Assembly (NCBI GenBank): GCA_903892635.1
Contig: CAITJH010000070.1
Span: 1 to 36,021, forward strand
Length of the DNA: 36,021 bases
Source: an uncultured Actinomycetes bacterium
Lineage (GTDB): Bacteria; Actinomycetota; Actinomycetes; S36-B12; UBA5976
Direction: 5' to 3'
Notes under the pieces: model-generated
Database searches by the model: none
Seen by the model: the letters and a program-made list of their open reading frames with translations, nothing else
Told to the model about the DNA's origin: nothing
In this document: positions 16,900 through 24,129 of the stretch, one piece after another
Layout: the number at the start of each line of letters is the position of its first letter
How positions within the stretch are numbered: the stretch's first letter is position 1
Program-made: the position numbers and the translations under genes

Positions 16900-18090
16900 A
16901 TGTCCCGCAACACGACACCAGAACGCCTAGCGGCTGAGCGCGCCGTCCTTGCACGAAAACTACAACGGATGAGTAGTGAACTCACATCAAATGCCGTGCG
17001 CCGTATGGATGACACATTGCCGTGGTTCAAGGCGCTCTCGGCAAGAGAACGTGCATCGGTTGGAACACTCGCCCAACTTGGTGTGTCATCTTTTATCGGA
17101 TGGTTCACTGGCACGTTGGCTAGCACTAACTTGACTGAACGCATCTTCTCGAGTGCCCCACGTGAACTTGCTGACGCGCTCACACTCGAGCAAACAGTGG
17201 AACTCGTTCGCACTACCATCGCAGTCGTTGAGGATTCCATTACTGCAATCGCTGGCGATAACAACGTTCGTCAAATTGAGCTACGTGAATCCTTATTGCG
17301 CTATTCCAGTGAAGTGGCATTTGCTGCTGCGAACGTTTACGCGCAACGTGCTGAAAATCGTGGCGCATGGGATGCCCGCCTGCAAGCCTTAGTTCTCGAT
17401 GCCATCTTGACCGGAGAAGGTGACGACACCGTAGAAGCCCGCGCTGCCGCAGCCGGCTGGAAACTTGATGGCGGCATTGTTGTACTGGTTGGACCGGTCC
17501 CAACAACGCGCCTTGCGGCAGAAGTGCACGCTGCTCAGATTCAACGCACTGCTCGCCTGGCTTCGCTCGATGCCCTCGTCGGAATTCAAAGCGATCGACT
17601 TGTTGCCATTATCAGTGGCGTAACCGAAAACATGACAATCGCCGAAGCAGCTCGACCCTTCGTTGCTCACTTCGGTCAAGGCACCGTGGTGGCAGGGCCA
17701 TTAGCAACCTCACTGATCGAAGCGCATACGTCAGCCAGTGAGGCGATGTCTGGATACCGAGCGCTGTCCCTGATCGAATCTCCTTCGCGCCTTTTAATGT
17801 CGCACGAACTTGTAGCGGCTCGAGTATTAAACGGTGACTCTGAAGCAATTGCGCCTATCGTCGCCACGTTGAATTCGTCAGTGCGTGATGATGTACGCGC
17901 AACACTGGCCAACTATCTCGAGAAATCAGGCAGTATCGAATCCTGCGCGCGCGCACTTTTCATCCACGTCAACACCGTTCGCTACCGCCTCAAACGAGTT
18001 CACGAAGTCACGGGCCTGGATCCTTTTGACACCAACGACGCCTTGACGCTGCGAATTGCCCTGATGCAGGCACGTAAACTAGGCAATTAG
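16900..18090 (+). CDS. fasR: FasR-like PucR-type transcriptional regulator of fatty acid synthesis
   Basis: A 396-residue regulator with a long alpha-helical sensing region and a C-terminal PucR/CdaR-type helix-turn-helix (about residues 340-385: SIESCARALFIHVNTVRYRL then KRVHEVTGLDPFD). In Streptomyces coelicolor the protein encoded at this position, FasR, activates the fabD-fabH-acpP-fabF operon; in Mycobacterium the orthologue lies between aceE and fabD (Rv2242). The same order is seen here, so the role is inferred with good confidence. It starts at ATG 16900, 8 nt after the aldo/keto reductase stop, with only a weak ribosome site. Two inverted repeats just after its stop codon are candidate binding sites. 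A GGDEF-like middle region may exist but I see no signature. Confidence 0.85.
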   Translation: MSRNTTPERLAAERAVLARKLQRMSSELTSNAVRRMDDTLPWFKALSARERASVGTLAQLGVSSFIGWFTGTLASTNLTERIFSSAPRELADALTLEQTVELVRTTIAVVEDSITAIAGDNNVRQIELRESLLRYSSEVAFAAANVYAQRAENRGAWDARLQALVLDAILTGEGDDTVEARAAAAGWKLDGGIVVLVGPVPTTRLAAEVHAAQIQRTARLASLDALVGIQSDRLVAIISGVTENMTIAEAARPFVAHFGQGTVVAGPLATSLIEAHTSASEAMSGYRALSLIESPSRLLMSHELVAARVLNGDSEAIAPIVATLNSSVRDDVRATLANYLEKSGSIESCARALFIHVNTVRYRLKRVHEVTGLDPFDTNDALTLRIALMQARKLGN

Positions 18091-18126
18091 TAGGTTTCCT
18101 ACAAATAAATGCCCTAATATTTAGGG
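18090..18126. promoter_or_regulatory. Two inverted repeats upstream of fabD, candidate FasR operators
   Basis: GTAGG-TTT-CCTAC at 18090-18102 and CCCTAA-TAT-TTAGGG at 18112-18126, both perfect with 3-nt centres. Their centres are 23 bp apart, near two helical turns, so bound dimers would face the same side. Downstream are several weak promoter-like hexamers (TAGCCT 18133-18138, TTGACG 18141-18146, TATACG 18153-18158) and a ribosome site, AGAGG, at 18159-18163. A weak promoter with symmetric sites just upstream fits activation. Confidence 0.5.
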
Positions 18127-18172
18127 ATTCGCTAGCCTATTTGACGGTTACCTATACGAGAGGCTTAATCCC

Positions 18173-19357
18173 GTGCTTGCAATCGTCGCTCCTGGTCAAG
18201 GTTCCCAAGTCCCCGGTTTTCTTACCCCATGGTTAGAACTGCCTAATTTCGAAGATCGAATGCGCTGGATGGGTACCGTCGCTGGCATTGATCTGGTCAA
18301 GCACGGCACCACAAGCGACGAAGACACAATTCGTGACACGGCTGTTGCTCAACCACTCATCGTGGCATCGGGCATGGTCTCCCTCTTGAGCCTCTTCCCT
18401 CATCCTGGCGAAGCCTTTGCCAAAGTAGGCGTTGGCGCTGGACATAGCGTTGGCGAAATTACCGCCGCTGCTTCTGCGCATGCTATTTCCGCAGAACAAG
18501 CAATGGTGTTTGTGCGCGAGCGAGGAAATGCGATGGCTGCTGCAGCTGCAGTGACCGCTACGAGCATGAGTGCAGTGCTTGGCGGCGATCGCGATGAGGT
18601 TATCGCCAAACTTGCACAGCACGGACTGACTGCTGCAAATGAAAATGGTGCTGGTCAGATTGTTGCCGCAGGCACTGTTGATCAACTCAATGCTTTGGCC
18701 GAAGATCCACCTGCTGGCGCGCGTATTCGCCCGCTCTCGGTTGCTGGTGCATTCCACACCCAGCACATGGCACCAGCTGTTTCTATCCTTGCCCAACATG
18801 CCAAAGCAATGTCAACCCACGACACTCGCATTCAGCTTCTGAGTAATGCTGATGGAACTGTGATGCATAACGGTCGCGAAGTTCTCAAGCGTCTCGTAAC
18901 CCAAGTCAGCAACCCCGTTCGCTGGGACCTGTGCATGCAAACCATGCTTGACCTTGGAGTTACAGGATTAATTGAACTTCCACCAGCAGGAACTCTCGTT
19001 GGTCTGGCAAAGCGCGCAATGCCTGACGTTGAAGCGTTGTCACTGAAAACTCCAGATGACATTCCAGCAGCTCTAGATCTTATTGCTCGTCACGGAACAA
19101 CAACAGATCACAGCGAGTCTCCTACATGGCGTCTCGTCGTTGCTCCATTCAAGGGAACAATCGAATTCAACGTCAGCGAAGAACCTGGAACAGTTCTTGA
19201 CCACAATGCAAAGGTCGCTACGATTCGTACACTTCGCGACGAGTATCCGGTCATGGCACCTCATGGCGGAACAATTGTTGAGTGGCTCGTCACTGACGGC
19301 GATCCAGTAAATCCTGGCCAGCCACTTCTTCGCCTCCATCCGCAGGCTGGCGCATGA
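18173..19357 (+). CDS. fabD: Malonyl-CoA:ACP transacylase with C-terminal degenerate biotinyl/lipoyl-like domain
   Basis: Transfers malonyl from CoA to acyl carrier protein to supply chain extension. Catalytic residues are S92 (GAGHSVGE), R117 and H195 (GAFHTQHM), and the N-terminal APGQGSQVPG loop is standard. The transacylase fold ends near residue 305, the usual full length. A further 85 residues (about 318-392) look like a biotinyl/lipoyl carrier domain: a strand-rich start (WRLVVAPFKGTIEF), GTVLDHNAKVATIR, then PVMAPHGGTIVEWLV, DGDPVNPGQPLLRLHP. At the position of the biotinylated lysine (usually EAMKM) it reads TLRD, with R355 in place of Lys, so it cannot be biotinylated or lipoylated. 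The start is GTG 18173; the 3' end overlaps fabH by ATGA. Confidence 0.93.
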   Translation: MLAIVAPGQGSQVPGFLTPWLELPNFEDRMRWMGTVAGIDLVKHGTTSDEDTIRDTAVAQPLIVASGMVSLLSLFPHPGEAFAKVGVGAGHSVGEITAAASAHAISAEQAMVFVRERGNAMAAAAAVTATSMSAVLGGDRDEVIAKLAQHGLTAANENGAGQIVAAGTVDQLNALAEDPPAGARIRPLSVAGAFHTQHMAPAVSILAQHAKAMSTHDTRIQLLSNADGTVMHNGREVLKRLVTQVSNPVRWDLCMQTMLDLGVTGLIELPPAGTLVGLAKRAMPDVEALSLKTPDDIPAALDLIARHGTTTDHSESPTWRLVVAPFKGTIEFNVSEEPGTVLDHNAKVATIRTLRDEYPVMAPHGGTIVEWLVTDGDPVNPGQPLLRLHPQAGA

Positions 19358-20349
19358 TCAACCTCAAGACAACTGCCCCAGTAGCTGGTGCTCGCATCAC
19401 TGGTCTTGGTGCATACCGCCCAGCTCGTATCGTTACCAACGATGAATTGGCTCCGCGCATCGAATCATCGGATGAATGGATTCAAGAGCGCACGGGAATT
19501 ATAGAACGCCGCTTCGCTGGTCCAGACGAAACCTGCGCATCGATGGGCGCCGCCGCAGGCTCAGCAGCTCTCGCAGATGCTGGCATTGCCGCAACTGATA
19601 TTGACGTCGTTATCGTCGCAACTTTTACGCATCGTCACGCCACTCCTTCGGCTGCTGCCGAGATAGCCGCAGCAGTTGGCGCAATCAATGCCTCAGCTTT
19701 TGACATTTCGGCCGCGTGTGCGGGATTTTGCTACGGCGTTGGACTCGCAGATAGCTTGATTCGCTCGGGTTCAGCCAAGCATGTACTGCTCATTGGCACC
19801 GAAAAGATCAGTGACGTCACAAACTTTGACGATCGCGGCACCGCTTTCATCTTTGCTGATGGCGCAGGTGCTGTTGTCATTAGTGGGTCTGATACGCCAG
19901 GAATCGCGCCGACTATTTGGGGTGCTGATGGATCATCTATGGACGCAATCATCATGCAGCCAGACACTTTCACCGCAGCTCGCGAAGGTGTTCCCTCTGT
20001 ATTAACAATGGAAGGCCAGCGGGTTTTTCGTTGGGCTGTCGGTTCGATGGGCGAAGTTTGCGAGCGCGCACTCGATGCAGCAGGCATTACAGCAAACGAT
20101 CTCAGTGCGTTCGTTCCTCACCAAGCTAACCTTCGCATCACCAACGCGATCGTTAAGAAGCTGGATCTTCCTGAATCAGTCATTGTTGCCACCGACATTC
20201 AACACACTGGCAATACTTCAGCCGCCTCAATCCCGCTTGCTATGGCTGCTTTGCGCGATCAAGGTCAACTCAAGTCTGGCGAACCAATCTTGATGGTTGG
20301 TTTTGGCGCTGGCCTTGCCTTCGCTGGTCAAGTAGCACTGGCACCCTAA
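19354..20349 (+). CDS. fabH: 3-oxoacyl-ACP synthase III
   Basis: A 331-residue thiolase-fold enzyme that starts fatty-acid synthesis by condensing a primer acyl-CoA with malonyl-ACP. The catalytic triad is C122 (DISAACAGFCYG), H256 (VPHQANLR) and N287 (HTGNTSAASIP). SDEWIQERTGIIERR and MEGQRVFRWAVG are family hallmarks. Length is normal. It begins with ATG 19354, overlapping the fabD stop by 4 nt (ATGA), so translation is coupled. A branched-chain primer would be usual in actinobacteria, but specificity cannot be read from the sequence. The gene is followed by a 76-nt gap before acpP. Confidence 0.96.
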   Translation: MINLKTTAPVAGARITGLGAYRPARIVTNDELAPRIESSDEWIQERTGIIERRFAGPDETCASMGAAAGSAALADAGIAATDIDVVIVATFTHRHATPSAAAEIAAAVGAINASAFDISAACAGFCYGVGLADSLIRSGSAKHVLLIGTEKISDVTNFDDRGTAFIFADGAGAVVISGSDTPGIAPTIWGADGSSMDAIIMQPDTFTAAREGVPSVLTMEGQRVFRWAVGSMGEVCERALDAAGITANDLSAFVPHQANLRITNAIVKKLDLPESVIVATDIQHTGNTSAASIPLAMAALRDQGQLKSGEPILMVGFGAGLAFAGQVALAP

Positions 20350-20425
20350 GTTCCGATTGGGTCACACCAACCGGTAAAACAACCCGCGACCTGCGGGAAG
20401 TCCGACAAGTAATAGGAGAAAGAAA

Positions 20426-20665
20426 ATGTCACAAGAGGACATCCTCGCGGGCCTAGCCGCGATCGTGAATGAAGTTGCTGGTATCCCAGCTGAAAACGTT
20501 CAGATGGACAAGTCATTTGTCGATGACCTAGACGTTGACTCATTGTCAATGGTTGAAGTTGTTATGGCATGCGAAGACAAGTTCGGCGTAACAATCCCTG
20601 ACACCGAGGTCAAGAACCTCAACACTGTTGCGGATGCCGTTAACTTCATCGCTGCAAACAAGTAA
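20426..20665 (+). CDS. acpP: Acyl carrier protein
   Basis: A 79-residue acidic four-helix protein carrying growing acyl chains on 4'-phosphopantetheine. The modified serine is S39 in DLDVDSLSMVEVVMACEDKF; the C-terminal VADAVNFIAANK is typical. A strong ribosome site, GGAGAAAG, precedes the ATG, in keeping with the high expression of ACP. The 76-nt upstream gap contains a short GC-rich hairpin (CCCGC-GACCT-GCGGG, 20383-20397), and a larger hairpin follows the gene, so the acpP message may be processed or stabilised separately from its neighbours. Confidence 0.96.
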   Translation: MSQEDILAGLAAIVNEVAGIPAENVQMDKSFVDDLDVDSLSMVEVVMACEDKFGVTIPDTEVKNLNTVADAVNFIAANK

Positions 20666-20686
20666 TTCCATCTCGCAAGTCTTTGT

Positions 20687-20716
20687 CGTGGCAGGCGACA
20701 CACGTCGTCTGCCACG
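20687..20716 (+). promoter_or_regulatory. Stable RNA hairpin between acpP and fabF
   Basis: Thirteen-bp stem (20687-20699 with 20704-20716, one G-U pair) with a 4-nt ACAC loop, 21 nt after the acpP stop. No U-tract follows, so it is not a normal intrinsic terminator; it may protect the 3' end of an acpP transcript or partly reduce downstream expression. Confidence 0.65.
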
Positions 20717-20762
20717 TAAAGGCAACTAGCCCGCTAAAAACACTAAAGAAAGGACGACAACA

Positions 20763-21995
20763 ATGAGCCGCACGGTTGTCGTGACAGGCCTTGGGGCCAC
20801 TACTCCCCTTGGTGGAGATGTCGCTTCTACATGGGAATCACTGCTTGCTGGTCGATCCGGAATCACGATCTTGGACGATCCACGATTCGCCGAATTGCCA
20901 GTTCGTATTGCAGCCCCCGTCAAGGTCGATCCCAGTGAAATCCTGGAACCACATGAAATTCGTCGCATGGACCGCTCGCAACAGTTGGCATTGATTGCCG
21001 CTCGTGAGGCGTGGGCTGATGCTGGCGTTGATTCCGTTGACCCAACTCGCCTTGGTGTAGCAGTAGCTACTGGCGTGGGTGGCGCAATCTCGCTGATGGA
21101 ACAGTATGACATCCTCAAAGAACGCGGCGCTTCGCGCGTTTCACCAATGACAGTTCCTATGTTGATGCCAAATGGCCCAGCAGCTGTTGTTGGACTTGAA
21201 CTTGGCGCACAAGCCGGTGTTCACACTCCAGTGTCTGCATGTGCCTCGGGCGCGGAAGCAATTGGCTACGGAGCCGAAATGATCCGCACTGGTCGTGCAG
21301 ACGTCGTTGTTTGTGGTGGAACCGAAGGTTGCATCCACCCGCTGACGATTGCGGCATTCGCGGCAATGCGCGCGCTATCAACGCGTCACGATAATGCTGC
21401 AGGTGCATCGCGTCCATTTGATAAGGACCGTGACGGTTTTGTCATGGCCGAAGGCGCTGCAATTGTTGTTCTTGAATCTGAAGAATTCGCCAAGGCTCGT
21501 GGCGCAAAGATTTATGCAACTTATGGTGGTCAGGGTCTGGCGGCGGACGCTCATCACATTGCTCAACCTGAACCAGAAGGTCGCGGCGTCATCCTTGCGA
21601 TGAACCGCGCACTTGCAGATGCAGACTTGTCGACAAAGGACATCTTCCACATCAATGCACATGCCACATCAACGCCAGCGGGTGACGTTGCTGAATCAAA
21701 GGCAATTCGTAAGGTGCTTGGTGCTGATGCAGATCACGCTCCTGTAACTGCAGTTAAGGGTGCAGCTGGTCACCTACTTGGTGGCGCTGGCTCGCTTGCA
21801 GCAATCGCATCGATTTTGGCATTACGCGATCGTCAGGTTCCACCAGTTGCAAATACTGTCAACCTCGATGAAGGTGTCGAAGTTGATGTTGTGCTTGGAT
21901 CACCACGTGCACTTCCATCTGGTGATGCTGCTGCCTTGAGTAACTCATTTGGCTTTGGTGGTCACGACGTCGTTCTTGCTTTCCGGAGTAACTAA
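20763..21995 (+). CDS. fabF: 3-oxoacyl-ACP synthase II
   Basis: A 410-residue condensing enzyme of the elongation cycle, joining acyl-ACP and malonyl-ACP. The active-site triad is C160 (VSACASGAEAIG), H300 (INAHATSTPAGD) and H337 (VKGAAGHLLGGAGS), with K332 also conserved; the C-terminal LSNSFGFGGHD completes the family pattern. The N-terminal VVVTGLGATTPLG is normal. It is preceded by the ribosome site AAAGGA and overlaps the accD start by one base (TAATG). The orthologue in mycobacteria is KasA; only one copy is present here (no KasB-like neighbour). Confidence 0.96.
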   Translation: MSRTVVVTGLGATTPLGGDVASTWESLLAGRSGITILDDPRFAELPVRIAAPVKVDPSEILEPHEIRRMDRSQQLALIAAREAWADAGVDSVDPTRLGVAVATGVGGAISLMEQYDILKERGASRVSPMTVPMLMPNGPAAVVGLELGAQAGVHTPVSACASGAEAIGYGAEMIRTGRADVVVCGGTEGCIHPLTIAAFAAMRALSTRHDNAAGASRPFDKDRDGFVMAEGAAIVVLESEEFAKARGAKIYATYGGQGLAADAHHIAQPEPEGRGVILAMNRALADADLSTKDIFHINAHATSTPAGDVAESKAIRKVLGADADHAPVTAVKGAAGHLLGGAGSLAAIASILALRDRQVPPVANTVNLDEGVEVDVVLGSPRALPSGDAAALSNSFGFGGHDVVLAFRSN

Positions 21996-23410
21996 TGAGT
22001 ACGCCCGCTGTCGAAGACAAGAAGTTAATGGCGCCTCGACGTCTTACTCAACTTCTTGACGAAGGCTCGCTGACATACGTTGCTGCTCAAACTGAAGGCA
22101 TTGGAGCCTTGAGTGCGACCGGAACAATCAACGGCCGTGAGGTTGTGGCTTTTGCCAATGACCCATCGTTCCAAGGCGGCGCACTTGGTGGCGCAGAGGG
22201 CAAAGTGATTACTGATGCCTATGCCATTGCCATGGACAAGCAATGCCCCATCATTGGCATTTGGCATTCTGGTGGCGCTCGCCTCCAAGAAGGCATCCAA
22301 TCACTCAAAGCGTTCGGTGAAATCTTCTCGGCGATGACTCACGCATCCGGCAAGATTCCGCAGGTTTCTGTCGTGCTTGGTCCAGCTGCTGGTGGTGGGG
22401 CGTATGGTCCTGCATTAACTGACATTGTTGTGCTTGGTCCAGAAGGCCGCGTATTTGTTACTGGACCTGAAGTTGTTCGAAGCGTGACCGGTGAAGACGT
22501 AGACATGTTGCGCCTTGGTGGTCCAGAGCCTCATGGTCGTCGCAGTGGCGTTGTGCACGTTGTCAGTGACACCGAAGATCAAGCGCTGCTTGATACCCGC
22601 AACATCGCGGACCTATTGGGTCGTCAAGGAAACTTCGACAAGTCAGCGGTAACTGACTCGGATCTTGGCGCGTTCATGCCAGACTCCCCTGTTCGTGCCT
22701 ACGATGTTCACCCCTTGGTTGATGCCGTGCTCGATGCAGGTTCAGGAATTGAACTTCATCCACGATGGGCGCCAAATCTCATTACAGCTTTAGGTCGATT
22801 TGGTGGTCGCACTGTTGGCCTTGTGGCCAACAATCCACTTCGCTTAGGCGGCTGCCTTGATGCAACATCAGCCGAAAAGGGCGCTCGATTCGTTCGCATG
22901 TGCGATGCGTTTGGCATTCCACTTCTTGTCATGGTCGATGTACCGGGTTACTTGCCAGGTGTAGGTCAAGAATGGGACGGCGTTGTACGTCGCGGAGCAA
23001 AACTTCTGCACGCTTTCGCTGAATGTGTTGTACCTCGTATTACTTGTGTTACCCGCAAGTCATACGGTGGCGCATACATCGCAATGAACTCTCGCTCGCT
23101 TGGTGCAACTCATGTCATGGCATGGGAAGGCGCTGAAGTTGCAGTGATGGGACCTGTTGCTGCGATTCGCATCTTGCATCGTCGCAAGCTCGCTGAAGTT
23201 CCACCTGAGAATCGCGATGCAGTTGAAAAGGAACTTGCTGAAGAGCACAAGATCACTGCTGGTGGTTTGCCAAAGTGCATCGAACTCGGCGCAGTTGACG
23301 AGATTGTTGAACCAAGTAAGACACGTAGTGCACTGGCCAATGCCCTCGCTGCTGCAGCGAATCCGGACGGATCGTTTGCTCGCGGAAATCACGGAAACAT
23401 TCCGTTGTAA
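21995..23410 (+). CDS. accD: Acyl-CoA carboxylase carboxyltransferase (beta) subunit
   Basis: A 471-residue carboxyltransferase of the crotonase-like superfamily that moves CO2 from carboxybiotin to acetyl- or propionyl-CoA. The two acyl-CoA/biotin binding lobes are visible: IIGIWHSGGARLQEGIQS with VLGPAAGGGAYGPALTD, and FGIPLLVMVDVPGYLPGVGQ with TRKSYGGAYIAMNSRSLGAT. It is like AccD6 of mycobacteria, which also ends the fatty-acid operon and makes malonyl-CoA. The biotinylated alpha subunit is not encoded in this window. Translation is coupled to fabF through TAATG. It is followed at once by a strong terminator. Confidence 0.94.
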   Translation: MSTPAVEDKKLMAPRRLTQLLDEGSLTYVAAQTEGIGALSATGTINGREVVAFANDPSFQGGALGGAEGKVITDAYAIAMDKQCPIIGIWHSGGARLQEGIQSLKAFGEIFSAMTHASGKIPQVSVVLGPAAGGGAYGPALTDIVVLGPEGRVFVTGPEVVRSVTGEDVDMLRLGGPEPHGRRSGVVHVVSDTEDQALLDTRNIADLLGRQGNFDKSAVTDSDLGAFMPDSPVRAYDVHPLVDAVLDAGSGIELHPRWAPNLITALGRFGGRTVGLVANNPLRLGGCLDATSAEKGARFVRMCDAFGIPLLVMVDVPGYLPGVGQEWDGVVRRGAKLLHAFAECVVPRITCVTRKSYGGAYIAMNSRSLGATHVMAWEGAEVAVMGPVAAIRILHRRKLAEVPPENRDAVEKELAEEHKITAGGLPKCIELGAVDEIVEPSKTRSALANALAAAANPDGSFARGNHGNIPL

Positions 23411-23415
23411 GGACC

Positions 23416-23456
23416 AAAAGTAAAGCCCTACTCGATTGAGTAGGGCTTTACTTTTT
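23416..23456. terminator. Bidirectional intrinsic terminator after accD
   Basis: Perfect inverted repeat with 18-nt arms (23416-23433 and 23438-23455), a 4-nt GATT loop and A/T outer ends (AAAAGTAAAG / CTTTACTTTTT). It separates the convergent accD and DUF3145 genes and works in both directions. Confidence 0.97.
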
Positions 23457-23462
23457 CTCAAG

Positions 23463-23969
23463 CTATCCGACTTGATGTAACCAGCGAACTGGTACTCCTT
23501 CACCGGCATAGCGGAATGGCTCTAGTTCACGGTCCCACGGACCGCCGAGAACTTCATCCACTACATCCATCAATGAACGTCCATCTGCAACTGCGGCTGC
23601 CATGGCACTACGCAGACGTTCTTCACTAATGAAAGCTTCTCCAAACACGCCCATAGGGCTACGCCACATTCCTAGCGACGGCGTTGAAACGAATCGTTGA
23701 CCGTCAAAACCAGGTGATGGCTCTTCTGTTACTTCAAATCTCAAGTGCGGGTAACTACGAAGCGACGATGCAATCGTTGCCGACAACCCTGAAGCGCCAG
23801 TCCATGACAACTCACTGCGCATTGTTCCTGTTGCAACTGGTTGATCGACCCAATCAAGATTGACTGCAGCACCAAGAAGGCCACCGAGGGCCCATTCGAC
23901 ATGCGTACATAGCGCGCGCGGCGCACTATGAATAAACACAACGCCACGAGCTTGGCTGGAATTAGCCAT
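23463..23969 (-). CDS. DUF3145 family protein
   Basis: A 168-residue actinobacteria-specific protein. Diagnostic segments are ARGVVFIHSAPRALCTHVEW, GTMRSELSWTGASGLSATIA, LRFEVTEEPSPGFDGQRF and LGGPWDRELEPFRYAGEG. The function is unknown, but the gene is a conserved neighbour of the fatty-acid operon (also after fabF in Streptomyces), so a role connected with lipid metabolism is suspected. The ATG at 23969 is preferred because GGAG is 5-6 nt upstream; an in-frame GTG two codons earlier would sit directly on the ribosome site. Its leader can form a large hairpin that covers this site. Confidence 0.9.
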   Translation of the reverse strand: MANSSQARGVVFIHSAPRALCTHVEWALGGLLGAAVNLDWVDQPVATGTMRSELSWTGASGLSATIASSLRSYPHLRFEVTEEPSPGFDGQRFVSTPSLGMWRSPMGVFGEAFISEERLRSAMAAAVADGRSLMDVVDEVLGGPWDRELEPFRYAGEGVPVRWLHQVG

Positions 23970-23974
23970 TCTCA

Positions 23975-24047
23975 CTCCTACAGATTCGAACCACCGGCAA
24001 ATGCTGGCTTCCCCACCACGATTTGCTTGTCGAACCCCTGTAAGGAG
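23975..24047 (-). promoter_or_regulatory. Structured leader hiding the ribosome site of DUF3145
   Basis: In the minus-strand RNA, CTCCTTACAG (24047-24038) pairs with CTGTAGGAG (23983-23975), one bulged base, and the second arm contains the GGAG ribosome site. Inside, TTCGA pairs with TCGAA (24034-24030 with 23989-23985), GCAAAT with ATTTGC (24026-24021 with 24002-23997) and TGG with CCA, closed by a TGGGGAAG loop. The nested stems make a single long hairpin ending just before the start codon. Confidence 0.55.
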
Positions 24048-24129
24048 GTCTTGGTTACGAGGATAAACCCCCGAGGCGCCACAACGCCACTAGATACTGA
24101 AAAATACGGAAAAATTGAGTAATTTCGGG

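Noticed and set aside
18233-18799. 188-codon open frame antisense to fabD
   Set aside because: It has no ribosome site and no recognisable domain, is Cys/Ser-rich in the manner of a shadow frame, and lies fully inside a conserved gene.
23976-24000. TTCGAA with flanking bases resembling a tRNA T-loop
   Set aside because: The flanking bases do not form a T-stem and no acceptor or anticodon arm can be found; the segment is better explained by the leader hairpin.
24041-24122. Perfect Shine-Dalgarno-like TAAGGAGGT on the plus strand followed by a short frame from TTG
   Set aside because: Only one base lies between it and the TTG, the peptide is 23 residues with no features, and the sequence is accounted for as the anti-ribosome-site arm of the minus-strand leader.
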